A DNA stretch of 64,000 nucleotides from Erwinia sp039023475 (GTDB taxonomy: Bacteria; Pseudomonadota; Gammaproteobacteria; Enterobacterales; Enterobacteriaceae), in contig NZ_JBCHVB010000001.1 of the NCBI RefSeq assembly GCF_039023475.1, positions 310,001 to 374,000 of the forward strand. Reading direction: 5' to 3'. The notes below the pieces were generated by a model that saw nothing but the letters and a program-made list of their open reading frames with translations, was not told where the DNA came from and searched no databases. Below, piece by piece: positions 23,860 to 32,472 of this stretch. The position numbers were made by a program, and so were the translations under genes. The stretch's first letter is position 1. Each line of letters opens with the position of its first letter.

Positions 23860-25476
23860 ATGAGCAACAAAGTTCACTTCACGCTGGCGGCCATCGCGCT
23901 GGCAGTCAGCCCGTCACTCTTTGCCGCTGAGGTGCCGTCCGGTACCGAACTGGCCGCACGTCAGGAAATTGTGCGTCATATCAAAGATGAACCTGCCTCA
24001 CTCGATCCGGCTAAAGCCGTTGGCCTGCCGGAAATTCAGGTCATCCGCGATCTGTTTGAAGGGCTGACTAATCAGGATGCGAAGGGCAATATTGTGCCGG
24101 GCGTGGCCACCCAGTGGCAGTCGATGGACAATAAAACCTGGATTTTCACCCTGCGTAAAGAGGCGCGCTGGTCCGACGGCAGCCCGGTCACGGCGGACGA
24201 TTTTGTCTACAGCTGGCGCAGGCTGGTCGATCCCGGCGTTGCGTCCACCTTCGCCTGGTTTGCTGAACTGGCGGGCATCCAGAATGCGAAAGCTATCGCC
24301 AGGGGCGAAATGGTGCCGGAAAAGCTGGGCGTTACGGCGCTGGATGCTCACCGGCTGAAGGTTACGCTTGATAAGCCGGTTCCCTGGTTTGTCAGCCTTA
24401 CCGCCAATTTCAGCCTCTATCCAGTGCCGCGGCAGGCGATTGAAAAAGCCGGCGCGGACTGGACGCAACCCGGCAACCTGGTTGGTAACGGGGCCTATCA
24501 GCTACAGGATCGCGTGGTGAATGAAAAGCTGGTGCTGGTGCGCAATGACCATTACTGGAACAATGACCGCTCGGTCTTAACCAAAGTCACCTTTGTGCCG
24601 ATCAATGAGGAATCCAGCGCCACCAAGCGCTTTCGCTCAGACGATATCGACATCACCGAATCTTTTCCGAAAAATATGTACCGGCTGTTAAAGAAACAGA
24701 TCCCCGATCAGGTTTATACGCCAGACCAGCTGGGCACCTATTATTACGCGTTTAACACCCTGAAAGGGCCGACGGCGGACGTCCGGGTGCGTAAGGCGCT
24801 CTCATGGAGCATCGATCGCAAAATTATCGCTGAAAAAGTGTTAGGAACGGGTGAGAAACCGGCCTGGCACTTTACGCCGGATGTGACCGCTGGTTTCAGG
24901 CCGACTAAAGGGTTTCTGCAACAGCACGCCCAGGATGAGCTGAATGCCCAGGCGAAGGGACTGCTGGCGGCCGCAGGTTATGGGCCGACGCATCCGCTCA
25001 AACTGACGCTGCTCTACAACACCTCTGAGAATCATCAGAAAATTGCAATTGCGGTCGCCTCAATGTGGAAGAAAAATCTGGGCGTAGAGGTCAGACTGCA
25101 AAATCAGGAGTGGAAAACCTATATCGACAGCCGCAACAGCGGCAACTTTGATGTTATCCGCGCTTCCTGGGTAGGGGACTATAATGAGCCATCCACTTTC
25201 CTCAGCCTGCTGACCTCCACGCACAGCGGAAATATCGCTAAATTCTCCAATGCGGATTACGACGAAGTCCTGAAAAAAGCAGGCCGGGAAACCAGTCCCG
25301 AGGTGCGTAATGAAGATTATAATCGCGCCGAGCAGATCATTGCCGACCAGGTGCCCATCGCGCCGATTTATCAGTATACCAACGGTCGCCTGATCAAGCC
25401 CTGGGTGAAAGGTTATCCGATCGCTAACCCGGAAGACGTGGCCTACAGCCGCGAGTTGTATATCCTCAAACACTGA
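23860..25476 (+). CDS. mppA: Periplasmic murein tripeptide-binding protein MppA
   Basis: The 538-residue protein is a family-5 solute-binding protein with a signal peptide ending SLFAAEV near residue 23. The sequence follows E. coli MppA almost throughout, for example HIKDEPASLDPAKAVGLPE early and IAPIYQYTNGRLIKPW late. MppA binds L-Ala-gamma-D-Glu-mesoDAP and delivers it to the Opp permease. It sits divergently from mpaA, so peptide import and breakdown genes are adjacent. Confidence 0.96.
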   Translation: MSNKVHFTLAAIALAVSPSLFAAEVPSGTELAARQEIVRHIKDEPASLDPAKAVGLPEIQVIRDLFEGLTNQDAKGNIVPGVATQWQSMDNKTWIFTLRKEARWSDGSPVTADDFVYSWRRLVDPGVASTFAWFAELAGIQNAKAIARGEMVPEKLGVTALDAHRLKVTLDKPVPWFVSLTANFSLYPVPRQAIEKAGADWTQPGNLVGNGAYQLQDRVVNEKLVLVRNDHYWNNDRSVLTKVTFVPINEESSATKRFRSDDIDITESFPKNMYRLLKKQIPDQVYTPDQLGTYYYAFNTLKGPTADVRVRKALSWSIDRKIIAEKVLGTGEKPAWHFTPDVTAGFRPTKGFLQQHAQDELNAQAKGLLAAAGYGPTHPLKLTLLYNTSENHQKIAIAVASMWKKNLGVEVRLQNQEWKTYIDSRNSGNFDVIRASWVGDYNEPSTFLSLLTSTHSGNIAKFSNADYDEVLKKAGRETSPEVRNEDYNRAEQIIADQVPIAPIYQYTNGRLIKPWVKGYPIANPEDVAYSRELYILKH

Positions 25477-25482
25477 CCGCAC

Positions 25483-25502
25483 GGCGGGCCTTCTGGCCCG
25501 CC
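25483..25502 (+). terminator. GC-rich stem-loop after mppA
   Basis: GGCGGGCC pairs with GGCCCGCC around TTCT, 7 bp past the mppA stop codon. No T-run follows, so it is a weak or Rho-assisted terminator or an mRNA 3'-end stabiliser. Confidence 0.5.
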
Positions 25503-25607
25503 CGCATTGATGCCCGGATAAGGCCCCGTTAAGCCACTCTGCTTCCCCCATCACGCCTGACGCTTTCGCGCAATAATCCACCATCCTCCTTTATTGCCGG
25601 AAAAGTT

Positions 25608-25958
25608 ATGGTCAAAATAATCTGTTTGCTGGGGAGCTGTCTGCTGCTCTCCGGTTGTGTGCTCAAGCATTATCCTGCCTCTCCGCCGATCGACGATCTG
25701 CAGGCCAGCCAGCTTGACTGCGGCGGCGTGCAGCAGGCGATTGCCCGTCAGCGGGACGTTGACGCGCAGATTGATAAAACCGGCGAATTTGATGGGCTGA
25801 CCGTTCTGGCGTTTATGGGTGACTTTGGCATCGGTAACGGCGTGGCCAAAGGCCTTGCACGCAAACACGCCACGGCGAGAAGTGCGCAGCTTTCTTCGCT
25901 GGCGCAGCAGAAATGCGCAACGGGCAGCGTGGCCGCGATTAGCGCATTTCCATCATAA
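25608..25958 (+). CDS. Small hypothetical lipoprotein
   Basis: The 116-residue protein has a signal peptide and the lipobox LSGC with lipidation at Cys17. The mature part contains a helical segment (LDCGGVQQAIARQRDVDAQI), a hydrophobic glycine-rich patch (FMGDFGIGNGVAKGL), and two further Cys that might pair. No characterised homologue was recognised. It stands alone between mppA and zntB on the same strand. Confidence 0.7.
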   Translation: MVKIICLLGSCLLLSGCVLKHYPASPPIDDLQASQLDCGGVQQAIARQRDVDAQIDKTGEFDGLTVLAFMGDFGIGNGVAKGLARKHATARSAQLSSLAQQKCATGSVAAISAFPS

Positions 25959-26079
25959 CGCCTGCGTTTGCGACAGGGTTTCTGAATAACCGTTCCCCCT
26001 TGTCCGCCATGCCGTTTTGCATCGGCGGAGTGGCAAGCTAGACTGTAGCCCTTTGAGAATATTTAAAAGCGGAGCAGCC

Positions 26080-27063
26080 GTGGACGCTATTGCCGGTAAA
26101 GCTTTACAGATTTCAGACGCCATTATCGCCTGTCAGCTGGACGGAAAGGGCGGATTAATCCCCATCAGTGACAAAGACGTGCTGGAGTGCGATCGCCCCT
26201 GCTGGCTACACCTCAATTATACGCACCGGGAAAGCGCCGAGTGGCTGATGTCTACGCCGCTTATCCCGGATGCCGTACGCGACGCGCTGGGCGGCGACAG
26301 TATGCGACCCAGGCTGAGCCGCATGGGTGATGGCTCCATGATTACGTTACGCAGCGTCAACCTGAACAGCGAATCGCGCCCCGATCAGCTGGTGGTCATC
26401 CGCGTGTTTATCAATGAGAAGCTGATCGTCTCCACCCGGCAGAGAAAGGTCTTTGCCATCGATGAGGTACTGACCGACCTGCAAAACGGCAACGGGCCGG
26501 TCAGCGGCGGAAGCTGGCTGGTTGAGGTCTGTGAGGCGCTTAACGAGCACACCAGTGAATTTATTGAGGATCTGCACGATAAGATTATTGGCTTAGAAGA
26601 TGCGGTGGTGGAGCAGCAGATCCCGCCGCGCGGCGAGCTGGCGCTGATCCGTAAGCAGCTGATCGTTATGCGCCGCTATATGGCTCCTCAGCGCGACGTT
26701 TTTTCCCGCATCGCCAGTGAACGCCTGCCGTGGATGAGCGACGATGACCGCCGCCGGATGCAGGACATCGCCGATCGCTTAGGGCGCGGGCTTGACGACC
26801 TTGATGCCAGCGTGGCGCGCACCACGGTGCTGGCTGACGAGATCAGTACGGTGATGGCCGAGGCGATGAACCGCCGGACCTACACCATGTCGCTGCTGGC
26901 GATGCTGTTTCTGCCAACCACTTTTCTGACCGGCCTGTTTGGCGTCAATCTGGGCGGCATCCCCGGCGGCGAATGGCGCTACGGTTTTGCCACCTTTTGT
27001 CTGCTGCTGGTGCTGCTGGCGTTAGGAGTCACCGTATGGTTACGGCGTCGTAACTGGCTGTAA
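26080..27063 (+). CDS. zntB: Zinc transporter ZntB
   Basis: The 327-residue CorA-family protein mediates zinc flux across the inner membrane. It has a large cytoplasmic N-domain and two C-terminal helices separated by the pore signature GVN in FGVNLGGIPGG, which replaces the GMN of magnesium CorA proteins. The frame is open upstream to 26017, but the GTG at 26080 follows GGAG and gives exactly the E. coli length. fnrS follows on the same strand, as in E. coli. Confidence 0.95.
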   Translation: MDAIAGKALQISDAIIACQLDGKGGLIPISDKDVLECDRPCWLHLNYTHRESAEWLMSTPLIPDAVRDALGGDSMRPRLSRMGDGSMITLRSVNLNSESRPDQLVVIRVFINEKLIVSTRQRKVFAIDEVLTDLQNGNGPVSGGSWLVEVCEALNEHTSEFIEDLHDKIIGLEDAVVEQQIPPRGELALIRKQLIVMRRYMAPQRDVFSRIASERLPWMSDDDRRRMQDIADRLGRGLDDLDASVARTTVLADEISTVMAEAMNRRTYTMSLLAMLFLPTTFLTGLFGVNLGGIPGGEWRYGFATFCLLLVLLALGVTVWLRRRNWL

Positions 27064-27105
27064 GGCGAAGCGGGGCGGACGGGAAGGGAAGAAAGCGAGA
27101 TAAAG

Positions 27106-27119
27106 CTGATCGACATCAA
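27106..27119 (+). promoter_or_regulatory. FNR box of the fnrS promoter
   Basis: CTGATCGACATCAA matches the FNR consensus TTGAT-N4-ATCAA at all but the first base. Its centre is about 42 bp upstream of the inferred fnrS start, the class II activation position. Confidence 0.85.
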
Positions 27120-27154
27120 TATTAACGTGCGGGCTCTCAGGCAAACTTCTTTCC

Positions 27155-27272
27155 GCAGGTGAATGCAACGTCAAGCGATGGGCGTTGCGCTCCATATTGT
27201 CTTACTTCCTTATTTTGAATTACTGCATAGCACTTTTAATTCACATGAACCGGCCTTGTGCCGGTTTTTTTT
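27155..27272 (+). ncRNA. fnrS: FnrS, anaerobically induced small RNA
   Basis: The sequence from GCAGGTGAATGCAACGTC through TTGAATTACTGCATAGCAC is nearly identical to E. coli FnrS from memory, and the location after zntB is the same. FnrS is an Hfq-binding RNA that represses aerobic-metabolism mRNAs (such as sodA, sodB, maeA, gpmA) under oxygen lack. The final terminator stem (AACCGGC/GCCGGTT, 27248-27266) plus T-run is different in sequence from E. coli but equivalent in form. About 118 nt; the 5' end is inferred by analogy. Confidence 0.93.
27248..27272 (+). terminator. Terminator of fnrS
   Basis: A 7-bp stem AACCGGC/GCCGGTT with loop CTTGT runs into a T-run of eight. It forms the 3' end of FnrS. 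Confidence 0.9.
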
Positions 27273-27338
27273 GCGCATTTGCCAGCGCCGTGACTGTTGC
27301 CTACGCTTAGGAGACATGCCAAGCAGAAGGAGCACAAG

Positions 27339-27494
27339 ATGTTATCAGTAAGCCCAATGGATACTCCCCGTGCATCCGATCCGGTTCCGGTTGATCCGAC
27401 ACCCATTCCTGAGCCGATCCCCACGCCGCAACCGATGCCCGATCCGCCGCCAGGCGAACCCGATCCGATTCTCGATCCGCCACCGCATATGTGA
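27339..27494 (+). CDS. Proline-rich microprotein
   Basis: A 51-codon frame starts at an ATG preceded by AAGGAG at good spacing. The product is about one third proline, with repeated Pro-x-Pro and Asp-Pro units (positions 16-50), strongly acidic, with no Lys and one Arg and no membrane segment. It is expected to be an extended, disordered cytoplasmic peptide. The clean ribosome site and the codon-by-codon repeat pattern support real translation. Similar small Pro-rich proteins occur in enterobacteria near ttcA as I recall, but no function is known. Confidence 0.6.
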   Translation: MLSVSPMDTPRASDPVPVDPTPIPEPIPTPQPMPDPPPGEPDPILDPPPHM

Positions 27495-27547
27495 TGAAGG
27501 GGCAGGCCGGATTTCAGAAAACAGATCTGAACCGGCCTGAAGAGAAA

Positions 27548-28474
27548 TTAACGGATTTGTACGACGTCCAGCCTTGCCGGGGCGTCGTCATCTTCTTCCG
27601 GCTGCCAGCCCGCAGGCTGTAACGGCATAGCCTCCCGATCGAAAGCCAGATCGCCGCCGTCCACCACCGCTGAACCGTGCGCAATACCTTTAAAATCAAA
27701 CAGGTTGATATCCGCCAGATGAGAAGGCACTACGTTCTGCATGGCGCTGAACATGGTTTCAATCCGGCCAGGATAACGTTTGTCCCAGTCGCGCAGCATA
27801 TCGGCAATCACCTGACGCTGAAGATTCGGCTGTGAACCACAAAGGTTGCACGGAATAATCGGGTATTCACGCGCAATGGCAAAACGCTCGATGTCTTTTT
27901 CACGGCAGTAGGCGAGGGGACGGATCACAATATGCTTGCCGTCATCGCTCATCAGCTTGGGCGGCATGCCTTTCATTTTGCCGCCGTAAAACATGTTCAG
28001 AAACAGGGTTTGCAGGATGTCATCGCGATGGTGGCCCAGTGCGATCTTAGTACAACCCAGCTCCGTTGCGGTGCGGTAAAGAATACCGCGACGCAGTCGT
28101 GAACAGAGAGAGCAGGTCGTTTTGCCTTCGGGGATCTTATCCTTAACGATGGCATAGGTGTTCTCTTCGACAATCTTATATTCCACACCCTGCGCTTCGA
28201 GGTATTCGGGCAGAATATGCTCAGGAAAGCCGGGCTGCTTCTGATCGAGGTTAACCGCGATCAGCGAGAAGTTGACCGGCGCGCTCTGCTGCAAGTTACG
28301 GAGGATTTCCAGCATGGTATAGCTGTCTTTGCCGCCGGAAAGACAGACCATAATGCGGTCGCCTTCCTCAATCATATTGTAATCCGCAATCGCTTCGCCC
28401 ACGTTACGACGCAGTCGCTTCTGTAGCTTATTGAGGTTGTAGCGGGCTTTAGAATCTTGCTGTTTGTCTTGCAT
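27548..28474 (-). CDS. ttcA: tRNA 2-thiocytidine synthetase TtcA
   Basis: The 308-residue enzyme thiolates cytidine 32 of certain tRNAs using an iron-sulfur cluster and ATP. The PP-loop SGGKDS is at residues 46-51; the two CxxC motifs are Cys121/Cys124 (TTCSLCSRL) and Cys209/Cys212 (PCNLCGSQ). An upstream start adds ten residues but the ATG at 28474 matches the E. coli N-terminus. Transcribed toward the proline-rich microprotein gene. The acidic C-terminal tail is typical and variable. Confidence 0.95.
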   Translation of the reverse strand: MQDKQQDSKARYNLNKLQKRLRRNVGEAIADYNMIEEGDRIMVCLSGGKDSYTMLEILRNLQQSAPVNFSLIAVNLDQKQPGFPEHILPEYLEAQGVEYKIVEENTYAIVKDKIPEGKTTCSLCSRLRRGILYRTATELGCTKIALGHHRDDILQTLFLNMFYGGKMKGMPPKLMSDDGKHIVIRPLAYCREKDIERFAIAREYPIIPCNLCGSQPNLQRQVIADMLRDWDKRYPGRIETMFSAMQNVVPSHLADINLFDFKGIAHGSAVVDGGDLAFDREAMPLQPAGWQPEEDDDAPARLDVVQIR

Positions 28475-28858
28475 TGTAGTGTGGCTCACATTCGAAAGGG
28501 GCAACAGACGGGAACGCTAAACGCAGCAGCAGCCCGCTCCCAGGCCCTGGCATTTATGCCGCGAATCCCTGATGCGCGCGTGCGTTTTGCCCGTCTGTTC
28601 AACAATAAATAAAGGTTTACCGCTGTGATCTCCGCCAGCCGGTAAAAGTATGGCGTGTATGGTACGGATTACGGCGGGGAAAGCCAGTGGGTTTTGCTGT
28701 TGAACGCGGTTGATGATAAAGGATGACGCCTTTTCAGCCGCCGCTGCCCGTTGCGCCTGCAGAAATCATCTTCCTGCGGTCCGGAAGTAACTGCCTGAGG
28801 CGGTTGTCTGCTACACTCAGCGCCAACAGGCCCTGCCGATTTTATCAGAGAGTATTTT
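28475..28858. other. Divergent intergenic region of ttcA and dbpA
   Basis: The 384 bases must contain the promoters of both genes. No additional reading frame or RNA gene was recognised. Confidence 0.5.
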
Positions 28859-30238
28859 GTGACCGCTTTTTCAACCCTGACTTCCCTGCCAGCCAGCCAG
28901 ATCGCTAATCTTACCGAACTGGGCTACCTGGCGATGACACCCGTTCAGGCGGCGTCGTTGCCCGCCATCCTTGAGGGACGCGACGTACGCGCCCAGGCAA
29001 AAACCGGCAGCGGTAAAACCGCCGCGTTCGGGCTTGGCGTGATGCACCGTATTGACCCGACCCGCTTTGTCACCCAGTCGCTGGTGCTTTGTCCGACGCG
29101 GGAACTGGCTGACCAGGTGGCAAAAGAGCTGCGCCGCCTGGCGCGCTTTGCCGCGAACATTAAAATTCTCACCCTGTGCGGCGGCCAGCCGATGGGCGCC
29201 CAGCGCGATTCGCTGGTGCATCCTCCGCATATCGTGGTGGGAACCCCGGGCCGTATCCTCGATCACCTGAAGCGCGAAACGCTCCAGCTGGATCAGGTTG
29301 CCACGCTGGTTCTTGACGAAGCTGACCGGATGCTGGAGATGGGCTTCCGGGAAGATATTGATGCGATCATCGCTTACTGCCCGCCGGCCCGGCAGACGCT
29401 GCTTTTCTCCGCGACATGGCCCACCGGTATTGCCCAAATCAGCCAGCGCATTCAGCGCGATCCGCTTTCCGTCGAGACGGACGATGTTTCAGATCTGCCC
29501 GCCATCGAGCAGACATTCTATGAGGCGTCGGCAAGAGAGAAACTCCCCGCGCTGATCGGCCTGCTTAGCGAGCAACAGCCTGCCTCCTGCGTGGTGTTTT
29601 GCAATACCAAACGCGAGTGTGATGATATTGCCCGGGCGCTGGAAAGCAGCCAGATTAGCGCGCTGGCGCTGCATGGCGATCTGGAACAGCGTGACCGCGA
29701 CAGGGTGCTGATCCGTTTTGCGAACGGCAGCTGCCGTGTGCTGGTGGCAACCGACGTGGCCGCCCGCGGGCTGGACATTAAGTCGCTGGCAATGGTGGTC
29801 AACTATCAGCTCTCTTTCGATCCTGAAGTCCACGTTCACCGCATCGGGCGTACCGCGCGTGCGGGTGAAGAGGGCAGCGCGGTGAGCTTTGTCGCCCCCG
29901 ACGAGATGATCCGGGCGCATGCGCTGGAAGACTACCTTCAGCAGAAGCTGAGCTGGAAAAGCGTTGCCGAACTGAAAGGCGTGACGCCACGACCGCTTCT
30001 GGCAGAGATGGCGACGCTCAGCCTGGAAGGCGGACGCAAAGCGAAGATCCGTCCGGGCGATATTCTCGGCGCCCTCACCGGCGAAGCGGGGCTGAGCGGC
30101 GATCTGATCGGTAAAATCGATATCGCGCCGACACATGCGTATGTCGCTATCCGCCAGGGGAGCGCGCGCAATGCCGTGAAGCAGCTTCAGCAGGTCAAAA
30201 TCAAAGGCAAGTCCTGCCGTCCTCTTTTGCTTAAGTAA
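28859..30238 (+). CDS. dbpA: ATP-dependent RNA helicase DbpA
   Basis: The 459-residue DEAD-box helicase is specific for hairpin 92 of 23S rRNA and helps assemble the large ribosomal subunit. Motif I is AKTGSGKT (47-54), the DEAD motif is in VLDEADRML, motif III is SAT, and motif VI is HRIGRTARAG. The C-terminal rRNA-binding RRM-like domain spans about 385-459. The start is GTG, giving MTAFSTL, which matches the E. coli protein. Confidence 0.95.
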   Translation: MTAFSTLTSLPASQIANLTELGYLAMTPVQAASLPAILEGRDVRAQAKTGSGKTAAFGLGVMHRIDPTRFVTQSLVLCPTRELADQVAKELRRLARFAANIKILTLCGGQPMGAQRDSLVHPPHIVVGTPGRILDHLKRETLQLDQVATLVLDEADRMLEMGFREDIDAIIAYCPPARQTLLFSATWPTGIAQISQRIQRDPLSVETDDVSDLPAIEQTFYEASAREKLPALIGLLSEQQPASCVVFCNTKRECDDIARALESSQISALALHGDLEQRDRDRVLIRFANGSCRVLVATDVAARGLDIKSLAMVVNYQLSFDPEVHVHRIGRTARAGEEGSAVSFVAPDEMIRAHALEDYLQQKLSWKSVAELKGVTPRPLLAEMATLSLEGGRKAKIRPGDILGALTGEAGLSGDLIGKIDIAPTHAYVAIRQGSARNAVKQLQQVKIKGKSCRPLLLK

Positions 30239-30272
30239 GCCAGAAAAATCGGGCCGGAAAGCCCATTAAAAC

Positions 30273-30300
30273 CCGCCTTCACAGAAGGCGGCATTGTTTT
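30273..30300 (+). terminator. Terminator of dbpA
   Basis: An 8-bp stem CCGCCTTC/GAAGGCGG with a 3-base loop is followed by CATTGTTTT, about 35 bp after the dbpA stop. Confidence 0.75.
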
Positions 30301-30449
30301 GGCCCCCATAGAAACGTACTAAGCTCCAACCTAACCTTTATCCATGTGAAGCTGTAGTCTTACTATAGTCTCTGTTAAATATGGGGGATTGGCGATTATG
30401 ATTCCTGTATGATGCGCTGGTTTTATAACCACTTCATTCATGAGGGATT

Positions 30450-31682
30450 ATGATGATGGGATTTTTTCTGTATCACCAGGATAAAACAACCTGCGGCGGG
30501 CGCATTCTTTCTGGCGCGTCCGATGACACCTACGAAATCGGCGGGATTGTCCGCCAGCAGGTCCGGGTCGGCGACCCGGTGACCTGCGGGAAACACGAAG
30601 GGCGGTTCCGGGTCTGTGGCGGAATGGGCGACACCTATCAAGTAGGCGGTGCCCTGAAAGAGTGGGCGGGTTCACTGGACAGCTTCAGTTCCTGCCCGTG
30701 CCACGCCAGGTTCGTTCCGGGCGTGTTTTCCCACACCTACGAAAGCACCTGCAATGCCGGGCGAGTGGCTGAACGGCAGGAGACAGCCCGTAAAAAAAAA
30801 CTGAGTGAGGCTAAGGATAAAGGGCTTGAGCCCATGCCCATCCCGGCGCTGATTTACCAGACCCAAAACCAGATGGATGACTATCAGGCCAGGGACATGC
30901 ATCATGGCGATATAGATGTTCTGGCGCTGCGTAATGCGGTGCACATCGACGTGGACAATGTATCCGCCAGAGTGAACCCGTGGACGCTGAAACGCAAACC
31001 TGAACCGGCAACAGGAACCCTGTATTCACCTTATGCCATGCAGGATCTTGAGCAGCAGATGCCCCCCGTCAGCCGGGATGAAAGCGCACGCATAATGTTT
31101 GATGAGTTCCGGGAACTGGCGAAGCTGTTCTCCTTCCATGGTTTGTATAAAAACATCATTATTGAGATGATTGACCATATGCAGGAGAATACCGGCACGC
31201 CGTACAGCAGCCCGTTGCTGGATCAGGCACTGAAAGAGCAAATCCTGAATGACCATTCAGGAACAAGCTCACTATTGGGTGTTAATAAAGCACTAAAGTC
31301 AGCGATTAATACCGAATATGGTTTTATTCCATCAGTAGACAAAGAAAAATTTAATGATGAAATCAAGAAGACCGTATTGCCTAAATTTGACCGTCAAATA
31401 GATCGAACTAATGGTTTAGTTATTACTGTCCATGACACTTGGGCGACGCATATCACGCTGGAATTTCTGGAGGTTGAGGGGAACAATTACCAGGCAAAAG
31501 TGCATTACCGAATTCAGGATCATTTTGGGTTAGATAATGCCGATGTATTGAACCCTGTGTATCGTGAGTTTCGTATTTTTCGCTTGTGGTTCGCGCTTCA
31601 ACGCTGGGATCTGTACGGGTATAAGCCATTTATCACAGAGATGAACGCCACCGTGGAAATCAACGGGAGGTTAGGTGAATAA
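30450..31682 (+). CDS. PAAR-domain protein with C-terminal DUF3289: putative type VI secretion effector
   Basis: The 410-residue protein begins with a PAAR-like region (about 1-95) rich in Gly, Cys and His, with the GDPVTCGKHEGRF pattern; PAAR tips cap the VgrG spike of the T6SS. After a charged linker, residues about 225-405 match the DUF3289 family as I know it (SSPLLDQALKEQI, FRLWFALQRWDLYGYKPF). DUF3289 proteins are often T6SS cargo with an adjacent DUF943 gene, as here. GC content falls sharply in the 3' half, typical of exchangeable toxin tips. No T6SS structural genes are in the window, so this is an orphan effector gene. Confidence 0.78.
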   Translation: MMMGFFLYHQDKTTCGGRILSGASDDTYEIGGIVRQQVRVGDPVTCGKHEGRFRVCGGMGDTYQVGGALKEWAGSLDSFSSCPCHARFVPGVFSHTYESTCNAGRVAERQETARKKKLSEAKDKGLEPMPIPALIYQTQNQMDDYQARDMHHGDIDVLALRNAVHIDVDNVSARVNPWTLKRKPEPATGTLYSPYAMQDLEQQMPPVSRDESARIMFDEFRELAKLFSFHGLYKNIIIEMIDHMQENTGTPYSSPLLDQALKEQILNDHSGTSSLLGVNKALKSAINTEYGFIPSVDKEKFNDEIKKTVLPKFDRQIDRTNGLVITVHDTWATHITLEFLEVEGNNYQAKVHYRIQDHFGLDNADVLNPVYREFRIFRLWFALQRWDLYGYKPFITEMNATVEINGRLGE

Positions 31683-32085
31683 GCGACTGATAGCGGGTAT
31701 TGTGGCGGCTGCGGCCTGTGGCTGTATGCTGTGGCAGTATCTGATTCCCGTTGAGATTGTGGCGGTTCATGATGGTAATACGGTCTTAGTCAGGCATTTT
31801 CCATACCTTAAAAGTCGTCAGATAGACTGGTGGGAAGCCAATAAAGAGATGATCAAAGCTAAATATGGAGTGCCACACACCATATACAGTGATGGTGGTT
31901 ATAGCGTGTTTATTGTGGGTTTTGATGACGGGTATCGTACAGAACCGAACGAAAGCCTGTTGTTTCCTACTGATGAAGTTTTCTGTTTTGATGATATCCA
32001 AACCGATGCTCGATGTATCGACCGCAACCCTCTTTTATCCGTGCGTTTTAGCCGGAATACCGGGCTGACATTTGAGAGTTACTAG
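31675..32085 (+). CDS. DUF943 family protein, probable immunity partner
   Basis: The 136-residue protein has one N-terminal membrane helix (about 5-24), then the DUF943 hallmarks: PVEIVAVHDGN, a Trp-Trp pair in IDWWEANKEMIKAKYG, CFDDIQTDARCIDRN, and a final SRNTGLTF. The GTG start overlaps the effector gene by 8 bp and is preceded by GGGAGG, so the two are translated together, as expected for toxin and immunity. Topology puts the soluble part in the periplasm, the compartment where it would meet a T6SS effector. The immunity role is inferred from context. Confidence 0.78.
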   Translation: MNKRLIAGIVAAAACGCMLWQYLIPVEIVAVHDGNTVLVRHFPYLKSRQIDWWEANKEMIKAKYGVPHTIYSDGGYSVFIVGFDDGYRTEPNESLLFPTDEVFCFDDIQTDARCIDRNPLLSVRFSRNTGLTFESY

Positions 32086-32126
32086 CCATTAAGAAGTTGC
32101 GGGATCATTAAATCAAAAGGATCTTC

Positions 32127-32152
32127 TTGAGGTCCTTTTTTCTGCGCGTAAT
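32127..32152 (+). promoter_or_regulatory. RNAII primer promoter of the ColE1-type remnant
   Basis: TTGAGG (-35, 32127-32132) and CGTAAT (-10, 32147-32152) correspond to TTGAGA and CGTAAT of the pMB1 RNAII promoter. The spacer is 14 nt, one base less than in pMB1, so it may be weaker. The primer transcript would start near 32163. Confidence 0.75.
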
Positions 32153-32162
32153 TCCTTGCTCT

Positions 32163-32472
32163 GTAAACAAAAAAACCGCCGCTACCAACGGTGGTTCGTT
32201 TGCCGGAATTCAGAGCTACCAACTCTTTATTCCGATGGTAACTGTTTTGTACGAGACGAGTCACCAAAACTGTCCTTCCAATAAAGCCGTACTCCGGCAC
32301 CCACTTCAAGAATTTTAGACAAATCTTTCGCATATCCTGGTTACCAATGGCTACCGCCAATGGCGATTTTCGTGTCTTTCAGGCTTGAACTCAAGTGATT
32401 AGATTAGTTACCTGAACAGGCGCGGTAGTCGGACTAAACGGGGAGTTCGTACATATAGTCCAGCTTGGAGCG
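32163..32472 (+). ncRNA. RNAII replication primer, 3' truncated
   Basis: The 5' part of the ColE1-type preprimer is preserved for about 310 nt, including the three stem-loops that pair with RNAI. The 3' third, which forms the RNA-DNA hybrid processed by RNase H, is lost, so replication from this locus is not expected. Confidence 0.75.
32169..32273 (-). ncRNA. RNAI antisense RNA, apparently complete
   Basis: By analogy with ColE1, RNAI starts at ACAG (32273 on the minus strand) and ends in the run of seven T after the GGTAGCGGCGGT stem at 32169-32175. Its length of about 105 nt is close to ColE1 RNAI. The minus-strand promoter has TTGAAG at the -35 position and TTTATT near -10. RNAI normally blocks RNAII primer formation and sets plasmid copy number and incompatibility. 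Confidence 0.78.

Noticed and set aside
32082..32360. Minus-strand 92-codon frame after the DUF943 gene
   Set aside because: It lies over the RNAI/RNAII region; the conserved RNA stem-loops explain the sequence and the putative protein has no family.
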